Source: Tepidiphilus sp. J10 (lineage in GTDB: Bacteria > Pseudomonadota > Gammaproteobacteria > Burkholderiales > Thiobacillaceae). Taken from it: 32,167 nt of DNA. A model generated the notes under the pieces. The model saw only the letters and a program-made list of their open reading frames with translations, was not told where the DNA came from and did no database searches. The position numbers and the translations under genes were made by a program. The stretch covers positions 1-32,167 of the forward strand of contig CAMDGQ010000042.1 in NCBI GenBank assembly GCA_945897955.1, read 5' to 3'. Shown here piece after piece: positions 8,137-16,368 of this stretch (position 1 is its first letter; the number at the start of each line of letters is the position of its first letter).

Positions 8137-8401
8137 GATGTTCCCTCTCATCGGACCGGGCCGGGCGCCGGTCCGGGTAGTGGCCGCCGAGAAACTCGTG
8201 CGCCAGTTTCGCCTTGTTGATCAATGTCGGCATATACCAGTCGAACTCCGGCTTGAATGCCTGGCACAGCGTCATGCCGCGCGACATTTCCAGCCAGTTC
8301 AGAAATCCGGTCAGCATTGCCGCCAGTTCTTCGCTGCCTTTCGACGGGTCAATCGCCACTGCCGATTCAGAACTCAACAAGCGTTCGTGTACTTCCCCCA
8401 T
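8129..8401 (-). CDS. Hypothetical protein, first gene of a coupled small pair
   Basis: This 90-residue protein belongs to no family I recognise. It is predicted to be mainly helical and soluble (a helix around EELAAMLTGFLNWLEMSRGM, then LINKAKLAHEFLGG) with a charged tail (DRRPARSDEREHHD). The ATG at 8401 is preferred over the upstream 8458 start because a perfect AGGAGG lies 8 nt before it. It forms a coupled pair with the next gene (8-nt overlap). A palindromic motif at 8479-8495, about 80 nt upstream, suggests that the pair has its own regulated promoter, distinct from that of the histidine kinase/response regulator genes. Confidence 0.7.
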   Translation of the reverse strand: MGEVHERLLSSESAVAIDPSKGSEELAAMLTGFLNWLEMSRGMTLCQAFKPEFDWYMPTLINKAKLAHEFLGGHYPDRRPARSDEREHHD

Positions 8402-8478
8402 GCTGATTGCCTCCTGCACTCGCGGGGGATGCGGAACCTCCCCAACCAGCCGAATCATTCGCCCAAACCGCTATTAAT

Positions 8479-8496
8479 CTAGGGGGATTACCTAGG
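8479..8496 (-). promoter_or_regulatory. CTAGG-N7-CCTAG inverted repeat upstream of the small-gene pair
   Basis: An inverted repeat with 5-bp arms (CTAGG at 8479-8483, CCTAG at 8491-8495) and a 7-nt GC-poor/C-run spacer lies about 80 nt before the start at 8401. Read on the minus strand it is CTAGGTAATCCCCCTAG. Its position fits an activator or repressor site. The adjacent LuxR-type response regulator is the obvious candidate; this is inference. Confidence 0.5.
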
Positions 8497-8575
8497 CTTA
8501 AACAGTCGTATTAGCTTGCTTTTGATGTAGCGAATTCACTACGCGTGGTTTCACATGACTGCCGGCGGCAGAGGA

Positions 8576-9217
8576 TCACTGAACCAGTTGATGCTTGAGC
8601 GCGTAGCGCACCAGGCTGGCGTTGTTGTCCGCGCCCAGCTTTTTCATCAAGCGGCGTTTGTGGGTGCTGATCGTGTTGGGACTGAGACAAAGTTCATGCG
8701 CAATGTCGTTGATGGATTTACCCGACGCCAGCATGCGGAAGACCTGGAATTCGCGATTGGAGAGCAGTTTGTGAGGCAATTCCATGGTTGCCGGAATGAC
8801 CTCGCTGGCGAGGACATCGGCGACTGCCGAGGTGATGTATTTGCCGCCCGCCACGACCCGGCGGATCGCCTGCGCCAGTTGTTCCGGCGCGCAGTCCTTG
8901 GTCAGATAGCCCGCAGCGCCGACCTTGAGTGCACGCACCGCGAACTGCGCCTCCTTGTGCATGGACAACACCAGAACCGGCAAATGCGGATGTTCGGCGC
9001 GTATCCGGCCGATCAGGTCGATGCCGCTCATGCCCGGCATGGAAATATCGACCAGCACCACATCCGGCGAGCATTCGGCAATTTTGTGCAGCGCTTCGAT
9101 GCCTTCCGCCGCCTCCCCGGCCACGCTCATGTCCGCACTGGTTTCAATGATCCTGCGCAAACCCGCGCGCACGATGGCATGGTCGTCGGTAATCAGGATG
9201 CGTATCGGCATGCTCAT
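8576..9217 (-). CDS. LuxR/NarL-family two-component response regulator
   Basis: This 213-residue regulator has a receiver domain (residues 4-120) with the acidic pair DD (11-12), phosphoacceptor Asp57 in VLVDISMPGMSG, and the LSMHK and GYLTKD switch segments. A LuxR-type helix-turn-helix follows (about 148-205) with LSNREFQVFRMLASGKS and SPNTISTHKRRLMKKLG. The organisation is that of NarL/FixJ/UvrY regulators. Its start overlaps the histidine kinase stop by 4 nt (ATGA), so kinase and regulator are a cognate pair. Likely targets include its own operon or the nearby small-gene pair; the signal is unknown. Confidence 0.95.
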   Translation of the reverse strand: MSMPIRILITDDHAIVRAGLRRIIETSADMSVAGEAAEGIEALHKIAECSPDVVLVDISMPGMSGIDLIGRIRAEHPHLPVLVLSMHKEAQFAVRALKVGAAGYLTKDCAPEQLAQAIRRVVAGGKYITSAVADVLASEVIPATMELPHKLLSNREFQVFRMLASGKSINDIAHELCLSPNTISTHKRRLMKKLGADNNASLVRYALKHQLVQ

Positions 9218-10527
9218 TGCCCTTCTGGCCGGGCGGCATTTCCCTGCCGATCCATCTGACCGGCCTGGCGTCTTTCACGCAGCGGAATGGAAAACGCCAG
9301 TTTGGTGCCGCGCCCGGCGCGGCTGCTGATTTCCATCTCGCCACCCAGCAGCAACGTCCGCTCGCGCATGCCGGCAATGCCGAACGCGCGCGATGCCTTC
9401 ATCGCCGCTGCCGTCATCCCGACGCCATTGTCCGAGACCTGGAGCAGCAATTTTTCGCCGTCCCTGCTTTTGCTCATGCTCAACTGAATCCTGCCGGCCC
9501 CGGCATGGCGAATGATGTTGGTGAGCGATTCCTGAACAATGCGAAAAATCGCCGTCGCGCGTTCGTTGTCGAGCGCGATTTCCCCGTCGCACAGCTTCAG
9601 GCCGCACACGATGCCGGTGCGGCGGCTGAATTGCTGCACTTGCCATTCGATGGCCGCGACCAGACCGAGATCGAGCACCGCCGGCCGCAGATCGGAGGCA
9701 ATTGCGCGCACCGCCTCGATGGTGTCGTCGATCTGCTTGATCAAGGAAATTGCTGTGCGCGAAAGATCCTGTTGCGAATGGTTGATGCTTGAGCCGAGCA
9801 GCGCGACCTCGAAGCGCAGCGAGGTCAGTTTCTGGCCAAGTTCGTCATGAATTTCCCGCGCAAGACGCCTGCGTTCATCTTCCCTGACCCGGTCCAGATG
9901 CGCCGACAAATCACGCAACTGCTGACGTGACCGGGTCAGCGCGGCTTCCTTTTCCTTCAGCGCGCTGATATCTACCAGCACGGTATGGCATTGCTGACCG
10001 TTTGCCCGGCCACGGTCCATGGATGTGCTGACCATGCTGATATGACGCGGCACACCGCCATCGCCACGCAGCATCATCTCGTCCAGCACGCGCTCGTTTG
10101 ATTGAAGGGCAAGCTGCAAATGCCGCGCAAAATCAGCGTGGCAATCCGCATGCAGCCAACGCTTCAGCGGCTTTCCCAGCAACGCGCCGCGCTCGCAGCC
10201 CAGCATGACTGCGCCGGTGAGATTGACTTCCCGCACATAACCCAGCGCGTCCAGGGTCACATAACCCACCGGGGCAAAGTCGTAGAGGTCGGAATAACCA
10301 TCACGCGCCTCTTCGATTTGCTGCCGCGATTCACGCAATTCCTGGTTCTGTGATTCCAGCTCGATCTGGTGAGTACTCAACTCATGGCGCAGCCGATTCA
10401 CCGGACACTCCCCCGGCGCTTCCACCGTCGCACAGGGCAATGAATTGATGTACTCGATCAATTCGGCCCTGGTCAGCGAAGCGAGCCGGCGACTGGATGC
10501 GGATCGCGATGAATCGGGTTTGCGCAT
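9214..10527 (-). CDS. Soluble PAS-domain sensor histidine kinase (HisKA_3 type)
   Basis: This 437-residue kinase has no transmembrane segment, so it is probably cytoplasmic. Residues 45-76 form a charged helical or coiled-coil segment and 77-190 a PAS domain (YDFAPVGYVTLD). The HisKA_3 dimerisation helix follows with the phosphoacceptor His227 in REIHDELGQKL, then a GHKL ATPase with N-box VQESLTNIIRHA (331-342) and DNGVGM (366-371). HisKA_3 kinases pair with LuxR-type regulators, which is what the 4-nt overlap with the next gene shows. The PAS ligand cannot be identified; no haem or flavin signature residues are clear. The ATG at 10527 has only a weak GAG upstream. Confidence 0.93.
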   Translation of the reverse strand: MRKPDSSRSASSRRLASLTRAELIEYINSLPCATVEAPGECPVNRLRHELSTHQIELESQNQELRESRQQIEEARDGYSDLYDFAPVGYVTLDALGYVREVNLTGAVMLGCERGALLGKPLKRWLHADCHADFARHLQLALQSNERVLDEMMLRGDGGVPRHISMVSTSMDRGRANGQQCHTVLVDISALKEKEAALTRSRQQLRDLSAHLDRVREDERRRLAREIHDELGQKLTSLRFEVALLGSSINHSQQDLSRTAISLIKQIDDTIEAVRAIASDLRPAVLDLGLVAAIEWQVQQFSRRTGIVCGLKLCDGEIALDNERATAIFRIVQESLTNIIRHAGAGRIQLSMSKSRDGEKLLLQVSDNGVGMTAAAMKASRAFGIAGMRERTLLLGGEMEISSRAGRGTKLAFSIPLRERRQAGQMDRQGNAARPEGQ

Positions 10528-10727
10528 GGCTGGATGACTCGACTGCCTGGAAATCGGGATGCACCCCTTGCGAGTACATGTCCGCTTTCATCGTAGCGTC
10601 AATTTCACGCGGCAACAGACAAGTCCTGGTCATGAACCTGCTTCGGCAAACATTCTGTGACGCCATGATTCGATGGCTGTCACTAAAATGAAGATACGAA
10701 GATCACATATTCCCGAAGGAACCCGAC

Positions 10728-11009
10728 ATGACCTCGCACATCCCCGAGTCCGCTCCCGATTTCGTTTCCGCCCGGATCATCGAGCGACCGGATGGTTTTT
10801 TCTGGCTGGACCCGGTAAGCGGCGAGATGTTCGGCCCGTTCGACACGATGGCTCAGGCAGTCGAGGACATGGAATACAACGCCGAAAGCAACTACGAACC
10901 GGATGAAACCGTCGAAGAGGCGGAACGCGAACTGGGCCTGGCGAACTGGGTGGATACGGACACCGGCGAACTGGCCGAGGACACGCTGACGCGCATCGAA
11001 GACCACTGA
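10728..11009 (+). CDS. Small acidic conserved-looking protein
   Basis: This 93-residue protein is very acidic, especially after residue 45 (runs such as EPDETVEEAERELG). It opens with a possible small fold around RPDGFFWLDPVSGEMFGPFDTMAQA, in which a tryptophan and the GPFDT turn look conserved-type. I do not recognise a named family. The ATG at 10728 has GAAGGA upstream with good spacing. It is followed 74 nt later by the permease gene on the same strand and may share a transcript with it. It is probably a cytoplasmic adaptor or regulatory protein, but no function can be assigned. Confidence 0.8.
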   Translation: MTSHIPESAPDFVSARIIERPDGFFWLDPVSGEMFGPFDTMAQAVEDMEYNAESNYEPDETVEEAERELGLANWVDTDTGELAEDTLTRIEDH

Positions 11010-11083
11010 ACCGACCCGACAGACCAGGGCTGGCGACAAGGTCCAGCCAGCCGTCTGCGTCGATTCGAATGCAGGAGGGCCGC

Positions 11084-12802
11084 ATGGCCGCGATGATCAG
11101 ACCAGCATCGAATCTCCTCTACGGCGTGCAGGACCGGCCGCCGCTGTGGATCACCTTGCTGCTCGGCGTGCAGCACATCGGCATCATCGCCATCGGTCTG
11201 ATTTTCCCGGTTGTGGTGGTGCAGGAAATGGGCGGCAGCGTCGCCGACGCGGCGCGCATGGTCAGCATTTCAATGATCGCAGCCGGCATCGGGGTCATCG
11301 CGCAAGCCCTGGGGCGCGGGCCGGTGGGCTCCGGCTATCTCTGCCCGCAACTGTGCGGCCCCTCCTTCCTCAGCGCCTCGATTCTGGCGGCGAAGACCGG
11401 CGGCCTGTCGCTGGTGTTCGGCATGACGGCGCTGGTCGGGCTGTTCGAGATGGCGTTCTCGCGCCTGGTGCATCGCCTGCGCGTCCTGTTCCCGGCCGAA
11501 GTCACCGGCCTGATCGTGATGATGGTCGGCATCAGCGTCACCGGCCTGGCCGTGCGCATGTTCTTCGGCGCCAGGGCGGCGACACCCGATCTACGTCAAG
11601 AAGAAATCCTGGTCGCGGTCGTCACGCTGGCCGGCATGATCGGCCTCAACGTGTGGAGCCGGGGCCGCTTGAAGCTGTTCTGCATCCTGATCGGCATGGG
11701 CATCGGTTATGGCCTGGCCTGGCTGACCGGCGTGCTGACGCCGGGGCAACTGGCGCGGGTACACGACAGCGTCTGGCTGGCGTCGCCGCTGGTCGGACAT
11801 CCGGGCTGGTCGTTCGATGCCGCGCTGGCGGTGCCGTTTCTGATCGCCATTTTGTGTTCCACGCTGAAGAGCGTCGGCGACCTGACCACCTGCCAGAAGA
11901 TCAACGATCCGGAATGGAAACGTCCCGACATGAAGCGGATCGGCAACGGCGTCATGGCCAACTCCTTCGGCGTGATCAGCGCCGGCCTCCTCGGCGGCAT
12001 GGGGCAATCGGCGTCGTCGGCGAATGTCGGCCTCAGCGTCGCCACCGGCGCCACCAGTCGGGTCATCGCCTATGCCATCGGCGGCCTGCTGTTCGTGCTG
12101 GCGTTCTGCCCCAGGCTGGCAACGGTGTTCGCCATCATGCCGGCCCCGGTGATGGGTGCGACGCTGATCTTCGCCCTCAGCTTCATGGTGGTCGCCGGCA
12201 TCCAGATCATCATGAGCCGCATGCTCGACGCGCGGAAAACCTTCGTCGTCGGCATCTCGATGATCGTCGGCATCGGCGTCGATGTGGCGCCCGAAATCTT
12301 CCACACGTTTCCGCACTGGTTGCAGCCGGTGTTCCATTCCTCGCTGTCCGCCGCGACCATCCTGGCCATCCTGCTCAACCTGGTCTTCCGCATCGGCATC
12401 GCCAGCAAGGCCGGCATCGAACTGGCCAGCGGTCCACAGTCTTCGGAACAACTGTTCGCCTTCATGCAGCGCCAGGGCGGGTTATGGGGCGCGCGCAAGG
12501 AGGTCATTGACAAGGCAGCGGCGGCGGCGGACGAGTTCCTGCAGGCGGCGCGCGAGCATGCCCTGAACCAGACCTCGATACGTCTGGAAACCCGCTTCGA
12601 CGAATACCGGCTGGAACTGGAGTTCAGCTACCGCGGCCGCGTCATCGAGTTTCCCGCAACCCGTCCCGAACCACGCGAACTGCTGGAAGACCCGGCCGCC
12701 ATGGACCGCATGGCCGGCTACCTGGTGCGCCGCTACGCCGACAAGGTCAGTGCCAGCCGGCATGGCGAGGACTGCCGGGTGAAGCTGGGGTTCGAACACT
12801 GA
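11084..12802 (+). CDS. NCS2-family xanthine/uracil permease with C-terminal cytoplasmic domain
   Basis: This 572-residue inner-membrane transporter starts at the ATG at 11084 (AGGAGG 5 nt upstream). Its first 440 residues have the 12-14 segment NCS2 pattern, opening with PPLWITLLLGVQHIG, where Q-H is the family's QH motif. The later SVGDLTTCQKI and GGMGQSASSANVG segments correspond to the substrate-binding and NCS2 signature regions. The family imports xanthine, uric acid or uracil with protons. The last about 120 residues are cytoplasmic and unusual: an alternating beta-strand region (RLETRFDEYRLELEFSYRG) followed by MDRMAGYLVRRYADKV. This resembles the end of a GHKL ATPase of the anti-sigma type but lacks the N-box. 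It could be a regulatory domain; that is inference. Confidence 0.92.
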   Translation: MAAMIRPASNLLYGVQDRPPLWITLLLGVQHIGIIAIGLIFPVVVVQEMGGSVADAARMVSISMIAAGIGVIAQALGRGPVGSGYLCPQLCGPSFLSASILAAKTGGLSLVFGMTALVGLFEMAFSRLVHRLRVLFPAEVTGLIVMMVGISVTGLAVRMFFGARAATPDLRQEEILVAVVTLAGMIGLNVWSRGRLKLFCILIGMGIGYGLAWLTGVLTPGQLARVHDSVWLASPLVGHPGWSFDAALAVPFLIAILCSTLKSVGDLTTCQKINDPEWKRPDMKRIGNGVMANSFGVISAGLLGGMGQSASSANVGLSVATGATSRVIAYAIGGLLFVLAFCPRLATVFAIMPAPVMGATLIFALSFMVVAGIQIIMSRMLDARKTFVVGISMIVGIGVDVAPEIFHTFPHWLQPVFHSSLSAATILAILLNLVFRIGIASKAGIELASGPQSSEQLFAFMQRQGGLWGARKEVIDKAAAAADEFLQAAREHALNQTSIRLETRFDEYRLELEFSYRGRVIEFPATRPEPRELLEDPAAMDRMAGYLVRRYADKVSASRHGEDCRVKLGFEH

Positions 12803-12819
12803 TTCGACAGCAGAAGATC

Positions 12820-12893
12820 GTAGGATGGGTCAAGCGAAGCGGACCCATCAACGTGCGACGACCGATGGGTCCGCTACGCTTGACCCATCCTAC
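12820..12893. repeat. Long palindrome of the GTAGGATGGG dispersed-repeat type
   Basis: Two 30-nt arms (12820-12849 and 12864-12893) pair with a single mismatch across a 14-nt loop. The arms begin GTAGGATGGGTCAAGCG and end GGACCCATC. Elements of this general sequence are scattered between genes in many beta- and gammaproteobacteria. Here it lies between the convergent permease and methyltransferase genes, 17 nt after one stop and 11 nt before the other, where it could act as a bidirectional terminator or mRNA-end stabiliser. There is no long T-run on either side. Confidence 0.85.
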
Positions 12894-12904
12894 AGTTTCA
12901 CCAT

Positions 12905-13675
12905 TCACTTCGGCTGCTGCCGCACCGCCAGCAATATTTCATCCTGCTTCAGGCGATAGCCGTCGCCGACCCGGTGGCGGCAGGTGAAATAGTCGCGGAT
13001 CTCGTCGCTGCGCGAGCGGAAGTTGCGGTCGATCAGCAGGAACAGGGCGATTTCCACCATGTCGTCCAGGTTGTCGGTCCAGATCTCGTTGACGAAGTAG
13101 CGCACGTCCACCGCCCGGTCGCCGAAAGTGTGGATCAATTGCCGCCACAGCCCGAGGATATCGACGTCGAAATGGGCGAAGCGGTTGTAGAAATCGGCCA
13201 GCTCGCCGATCGGCGACTGCAACACGATGGCCAGGCGGCCATCCGGTTCCAGGTGGGCGCGCATCTTGTCGATCGACGGCATCCAGTCGGCCGTGTCGAG
13301 GTAGTACAGGACATGCGAGCAGAGGATGAAATCGAAGCGGCTGCCGCCCAGATCCGCCTCGGACCAGGTCGTGTTGTGCAGCTTGAAATCCGGATAACGG
13401 CGGCGCAGGAATTCGATCTGCGCGCTGTTCGGTTCGACGATGGTGGTCTCGCGGAAAGTCTGCGCCAGCGGGATGGTCAGGTCGCCGCTGCCGGCACCGA
13501 CATCGAGGAAACGCCGACGATGGCGCAGATCGGCGATGACTTCGCCGAGCTTGACCAGTTCGATGCGCTTGTCGGTGGAACATCGGATGAACAGTTCGAG
13601 CTGTTTCCGATAAACCTCCGCGTCCTCCATCTCGGGCGGCCGCGCGCGCGCCTCCGCCGCGTCCGACTTCAGCAT
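12905..13675 (-). CDS. SAM-dependent methyltransferase linked to the partner-switch module
   Basis: This is a 256-residue class I methyltransferase with the glycine loop FLDVGAGSGD (56-65), an acidic TTIVEPN strand end that binds the SAM ribose, and a motif-IV-like FDFILCSHVLYYL. The acceptor is unknown. Its ATG (13675) lies 6 nt after the STAS gene stop with GAGG about 9 nt upstream, so it is the last gene of the phosphatase-ATPase-STAS operon. Methyltransferases are not standard members of partner-switching modules. It may modify a signalling output, or simply be a downstream passenger. The class call is firm; the role is open. Confidence 0.85.
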   Translation of the reverse strand: MLKSDAAEARARPPEMEDAEVYRKQLELFIRCSTDKRIELVKLGEVIADLRHRRRFLDVGAGSGDLTIPLAQTFRETTIVEPNSAQIEFLRRRYPDFKLHNTTWSEADLGGSRFDFILCSHVLYYLDTADWMPSIDKMRAHLEPDGRLAIVLQSPIGELADFYNRFAHFDVDILGLWRQLIHTFGDRAVDVRYFVNEIWTDNLDDMVEIALFLLIDRNFRSRSDEIRDYFTCRHRVGDGYRLKQDEILLAVRQQPK

Positions 13676-13680
13676 GCGCG

Positions 13681-13992
13681 TTACCCCTCCAGGCTGTCGC
13701 TGATCGCCATGATGTTGGCGAAGCCGGATATGTCGAGCACTTCGCGCACGGCTTCGGTCGGACTGAGCAGACGGAACTTGCCGCCGCCGAGCTGCCGCAA
13801 GGCCGCCAGAAAAACCCGCAGGCCGGCGCTGCTGAGGTATTGCACGCCGGACAAATCCGCCGCGATGCGCGATTCGCCGGCGTCGATGGTGCCGCGCAGC
13901 GACGCCTCCAGTTGCGGCGCGGTCATGCCGTCGATGCGGCCGGAAATGGCATAGACCAGCCAGTCACCCTGCTTGCGTGTGTCGATTTGCAT
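13681..13992 (-). CDS. STAS-domain anti-sigma-factor antagonist
   Basis: This 103-residue single STAS domain resembles SpoIIAA/RsbV. It has the expected phosphorylation segment DLSGVQYLSSAGLRVFL, where one of Ser54/Ser55 would be the target of the partner kinase. Dephosphorylated STAS proteins bind the kinase/anti-sigma factor and release its partner. The ATG at 13992 has GGGAG 6 nt upstream; a TTG at 13998 is less likely. It begins right after the ATPase gene and precedes the methyltransferase. The phosphatase encoded two genes upstream is the likely activator. Confidence 0.93.
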   Translation of the reverse strand: MQIDTRKQGDWLVYAISGRIDGMTAPQLEASLRGTIDAGESRIAADLSGVQYLSSAGLRVFLAALRQLGGGKFRLLSPTEAVREVLDISGFANIMAISDSLEG

Positions 13993-13994
13993 GT

Positions 13995-14501
13995 TCAACT
14001 CCCGTCTGCAACCTCGCCGCCGGCTGGGGTCGGCGGAACCGGAAAAGGCGGCGCTTTGTCGACATCCTTGTCCATTTTCAATGATAGGCGATTGTTTCCC
14101 GCCTCGGTCACGTACTTCCCGCCACGCACCAGGCGCCTGACCAGATGCAGGCCGAGACCGCCCGGCCGACGCCGATCCAGATCGTCGCCCAGATAGGGAG
14201 CGGGCCGCTCCGCCAGCGGATCGAACGGCCGCGCGTCATCGCGAATTTCCAGTTTGATCGCGTCGGCCAGCACCGCCACCCGCACCCGCAGCGTATGTTC
14301 GCCGCCATCCGGGAAACCGTAGGCAATGGTGTTGCCGATGATTTCCTCCAGCACCAGATTGAGCCGATGCTCGACCAGCGATGACAGGCCGGCGCGCGCC
14401 GCGAGCGCCGCCACCTGCTCGGCGAGACGGGGCAATTCGTCGCGGCTGTTGCGCAATGTCAGATCGAGTTCGGCGCGGGATTCCGGCGCGGCCATGCTCA
14501 T
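13995..14501 (-). CDS. RsbW-like GHKL ATP-binding protein (serine kinase / anti-sigma type)
   Basis: This 168-residue protein has the HATPase fold of the RsbW/SpoIIAB group. It shows the N-box LEEIIGNTIAYGF (51-63), a DDARPFDP segment (88-95, corresponding to DxGxG but altered) and GGLGLHLVRRLV (114-125). The family phosphorylates a STAS protein and sequesters a sigma factor or another effector. The tail after residue 145 is proline-rich and probably disordered. The start at 14501 has AGGA 5 nt upstream and overlaps the phosphatase stop by 4 nt. No sigma factor gene is encoded in this window, so the controlled partner is elsewhere or is not a sigma factor. Confidence 0.9.
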   Translation of the reverse strand: MSMAAPESRAELDLTLRNSRDELPRLAEQVAALAARAGLSSLVEHRLNLVLEEIIGNTIAYGFPDGGEHTLRVRVAVLADAIKLEIRDDARPFDPLAERPAPYLGDDLDRRRPGGLGLHLVRRLVRGGKYVTEAGNNRLSLKMDKDVDKAPPFPVPPTPAGGEVADGS

Positions 14502-16204
14502 GGCTTCCTGCGCAGGATGAGCAGCGTGATGTCGTCGAACGGCACGCCCTGCTGGTAAGCATCCAGCGCCGCGACGATGCGCCGCGCCATTTCCGGCGTC
14601 GGCAGCGCCGCCGTTTCGGCCAGCAAGCGCTCCAGGCGGTCCGCGCCGAACGGCTCGCCCGCCGGCGACATGGCCTCGCTGACGCCATCGGTATAGAGAA
14701 ACAGCGTGTCGCCGGGCTGGAGCTGGACATGGCCGGTGTGAAAAACCTGCTCGGCCTGGATGCCGAGGATCGGGTCGCCGAGGCAGCCGAAGACTTCCCG
14801 CTCCCCCGTCGCGCGCAGCAGCCAGACTTGCGGGTGGCCGCCGTTGGCGTAATCGAGGCCGCCGCCGGCGATGTCGTAGAACGCCAGGAACACGGTGACG
14901 AACATGCAGGCGTCGTTGCCCTGGCACAGCGCGCGGTTGGCCTCGGCCAGCACCTGGGCGGGATCGCCGCCGCGCTGGCAGGCGTCCTTCAGCAGCGTGC
15001 GGCTGACCGCCATGAACAGCGCCGCCGGAATGCCCTTGCCGGACACGTCCGCGATCAGCAAGGCCATGCTGTCGTCGGCCAGCGGGAAGAAATCGTAGAA
15101 ATCGCCGCCGACTTCGCGCGCTTCAAGATTGGCGCCGTGCAGTTCGTATTCGCCGCGTGCCAGACAGGGCGAATCGGCGCCGGGCAACATGGATTCCTGG
15201 ATGCGGCGGGCGATGCGCACCTCGCTCTCCAGCGCCTCGCGCGCGGCGGCCTCTTCCGCCAGGCGCGTGGTGTGTCGCGCCAGCTCGCCGCCCAGGCGAT
15301 TGAAGGCCTGCGCCAGTTCGCGCACCTCACCGCTGCCGTTCTCGGGCACCTCGACGGCGAAGTCGCCGCGCCCCAGGCGGATGACGCCATCGCGCAGACG
15401 CGCGAGCGGACGCGACACGAAACGCGCCAGCCAGAACGCCAGCAGCACCGCCGCCGCCATCGCCACCGCGCCGGCGGCGAACAGCCCGCCTTTCATGCGC
15501 CGGCGCTCGGCCTCCGCGCCGGCCGCCACCTGAGCCGCCATCGTCGCGCGCGCCTGTTGTCCGGCCGCCTCGATCTCGCGCTGCACGGGCAGGAAGAAGT
15601 CTTCGATATTGACCACCGCCGCAACGATGAAACGGGTATCCGGCACCTGGCACAGCACCATGTACTTGCGCCGGCCGCGATTGTCGCGGTCGAGGAAGCT
15701 GTAGTAGCCGCGCACTTCCGGCTCGTTGAAGGCGCGCGCCACCAGCGCCCACATCTCGGGATAACGCTGCCGCCACTCGGAAAAATTGCGTCCCTCCACA
15801 TCCGGGTTCGGATGCCAGACCGAGACGCCGTCGCGGTCGAGGACATCGGTATAGCCGGCCACCCGATCCAGCGCGTGGATATCCCGGTTGGCCGCCGCCC
15901 GCAATCGCTTGTCTGCGCGCAGCGCGGCGTAGTCCTTCAGTCCGTCGCGGCGGGCGAGCAGCAGCGAAAGTTCGCCGGCAGCGGAACGCGCCACCGAGGC
16001 GACGAATTGCTCGCCATTGCGCGACAGGATGTTTTCCGCCAGGCGGTAGTTGGCCTGCGTGATCTCGGACAGCGCGCGATCGGCGCCGTCCAGGTTGCGC
16101 CGGGTCAGGTCTTCGAGCGCGAAGTCGGAAATCAGCAACAACCCGCCCACCACGCTGACCACCAGCGTGGAATAGGCGATGACCAGTTTCGTGCGCAGTA
16201 ACAC
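14498..16204 (-). CDS. Membrane sensor PP2C-type (RsbU/SpoIIE) serine phosphatase
   Basis: This 568-residue protein has a first membrane segment (about 7-27) and a periplasmic sensor region (28-238, with a Cache-like stretch around VLDRDGVSVWHPN). A second membrane segment (240-262) and a HAMP linker (263-315) follow, then a coiled coil with the RIARRIQESMLP signature (329-341) that introduces PP2C phosphatases. The catalytic domain has EVGGDFYDFF (364-373), DVSGKGIPAAL (386-396) and a closing DDITLL, all with metal-binding aspartates. It would sense an extracytoplasmic signal and dephosphorylate the STAS protein encoded downstream. It is the first gene of the four-gene operon. The ATG at 16204 opens directly into the first membrane helix. 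Confidence 0.95.
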   Translation of the reverse strand: MLLRTKLVIAYSTLVVSVVGGLLLISDFALEDLTRRNLDGADRALSEITQANYRLAENILSRNGEQFVASVARSAAGELSLLLARRDGLKDYAALRADKRLRAAANRDIHALDRVAGYTDVLDRDGVSVWHPNPDVEGRNFSEWRQRYPEMWALVARAFNEPEVRGYYSFLDRDNRGRRKYMVLCQVPDTRFIVAAVVNIEDFFLPVQREIEAAGQQARATMAAQVAAGAEAERRRMKGGLFAAGAVAMAAAVLLAFWLARFVSRPLARLRDGVIRLGRGDFAVEVPENGSGEVRELAQAFNRLGGELARHTTRLAEEAAAREALESEVRIARRIQESMLPGADSPCLARGEYELHGANLEAREVGGDFYDFFPLADDSMALLIADVSGKGIPAALFMAVSRTLLKDACQRGGDPAQVLAEANRALCQGNDACMFVTVFLAFYDIAGGGLDYANGGHPQVWLLRATGEREVFGCLGDPILGIQAEQVFHTGHVQLQPGDTLFLYTDGVSEAMSPAGEPFGADRLERLLAETAALPTPEMARRIVAALDAYQQGVPFDDITLLILRRKP

Positions 16205-16368
16205 CGGCTTCCTTCGCGGATGACAACCGTATCCAGCAACTGACCGCTTCCGCTTTGATCATAGAGGGCCGGCATGAAAACGGCGGCCGGCCGTCTATGC
16301 TGAAACAGCGCGGGCCATTCATTCCGTGGCGGACAGACGGCCGGCGCGTTCAACCAGGAGGAATCATC

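Noticed and set aside
14381..16201. Plus-strand frame of 606 codons opposite the PP2C phosphatase operon
   Set aside because: It is an antisense shadow of a GC-rich gene: no family, His/Arg/Gln-rich composition. The minus-strand genes have clear motifs and start-stop overlaps.
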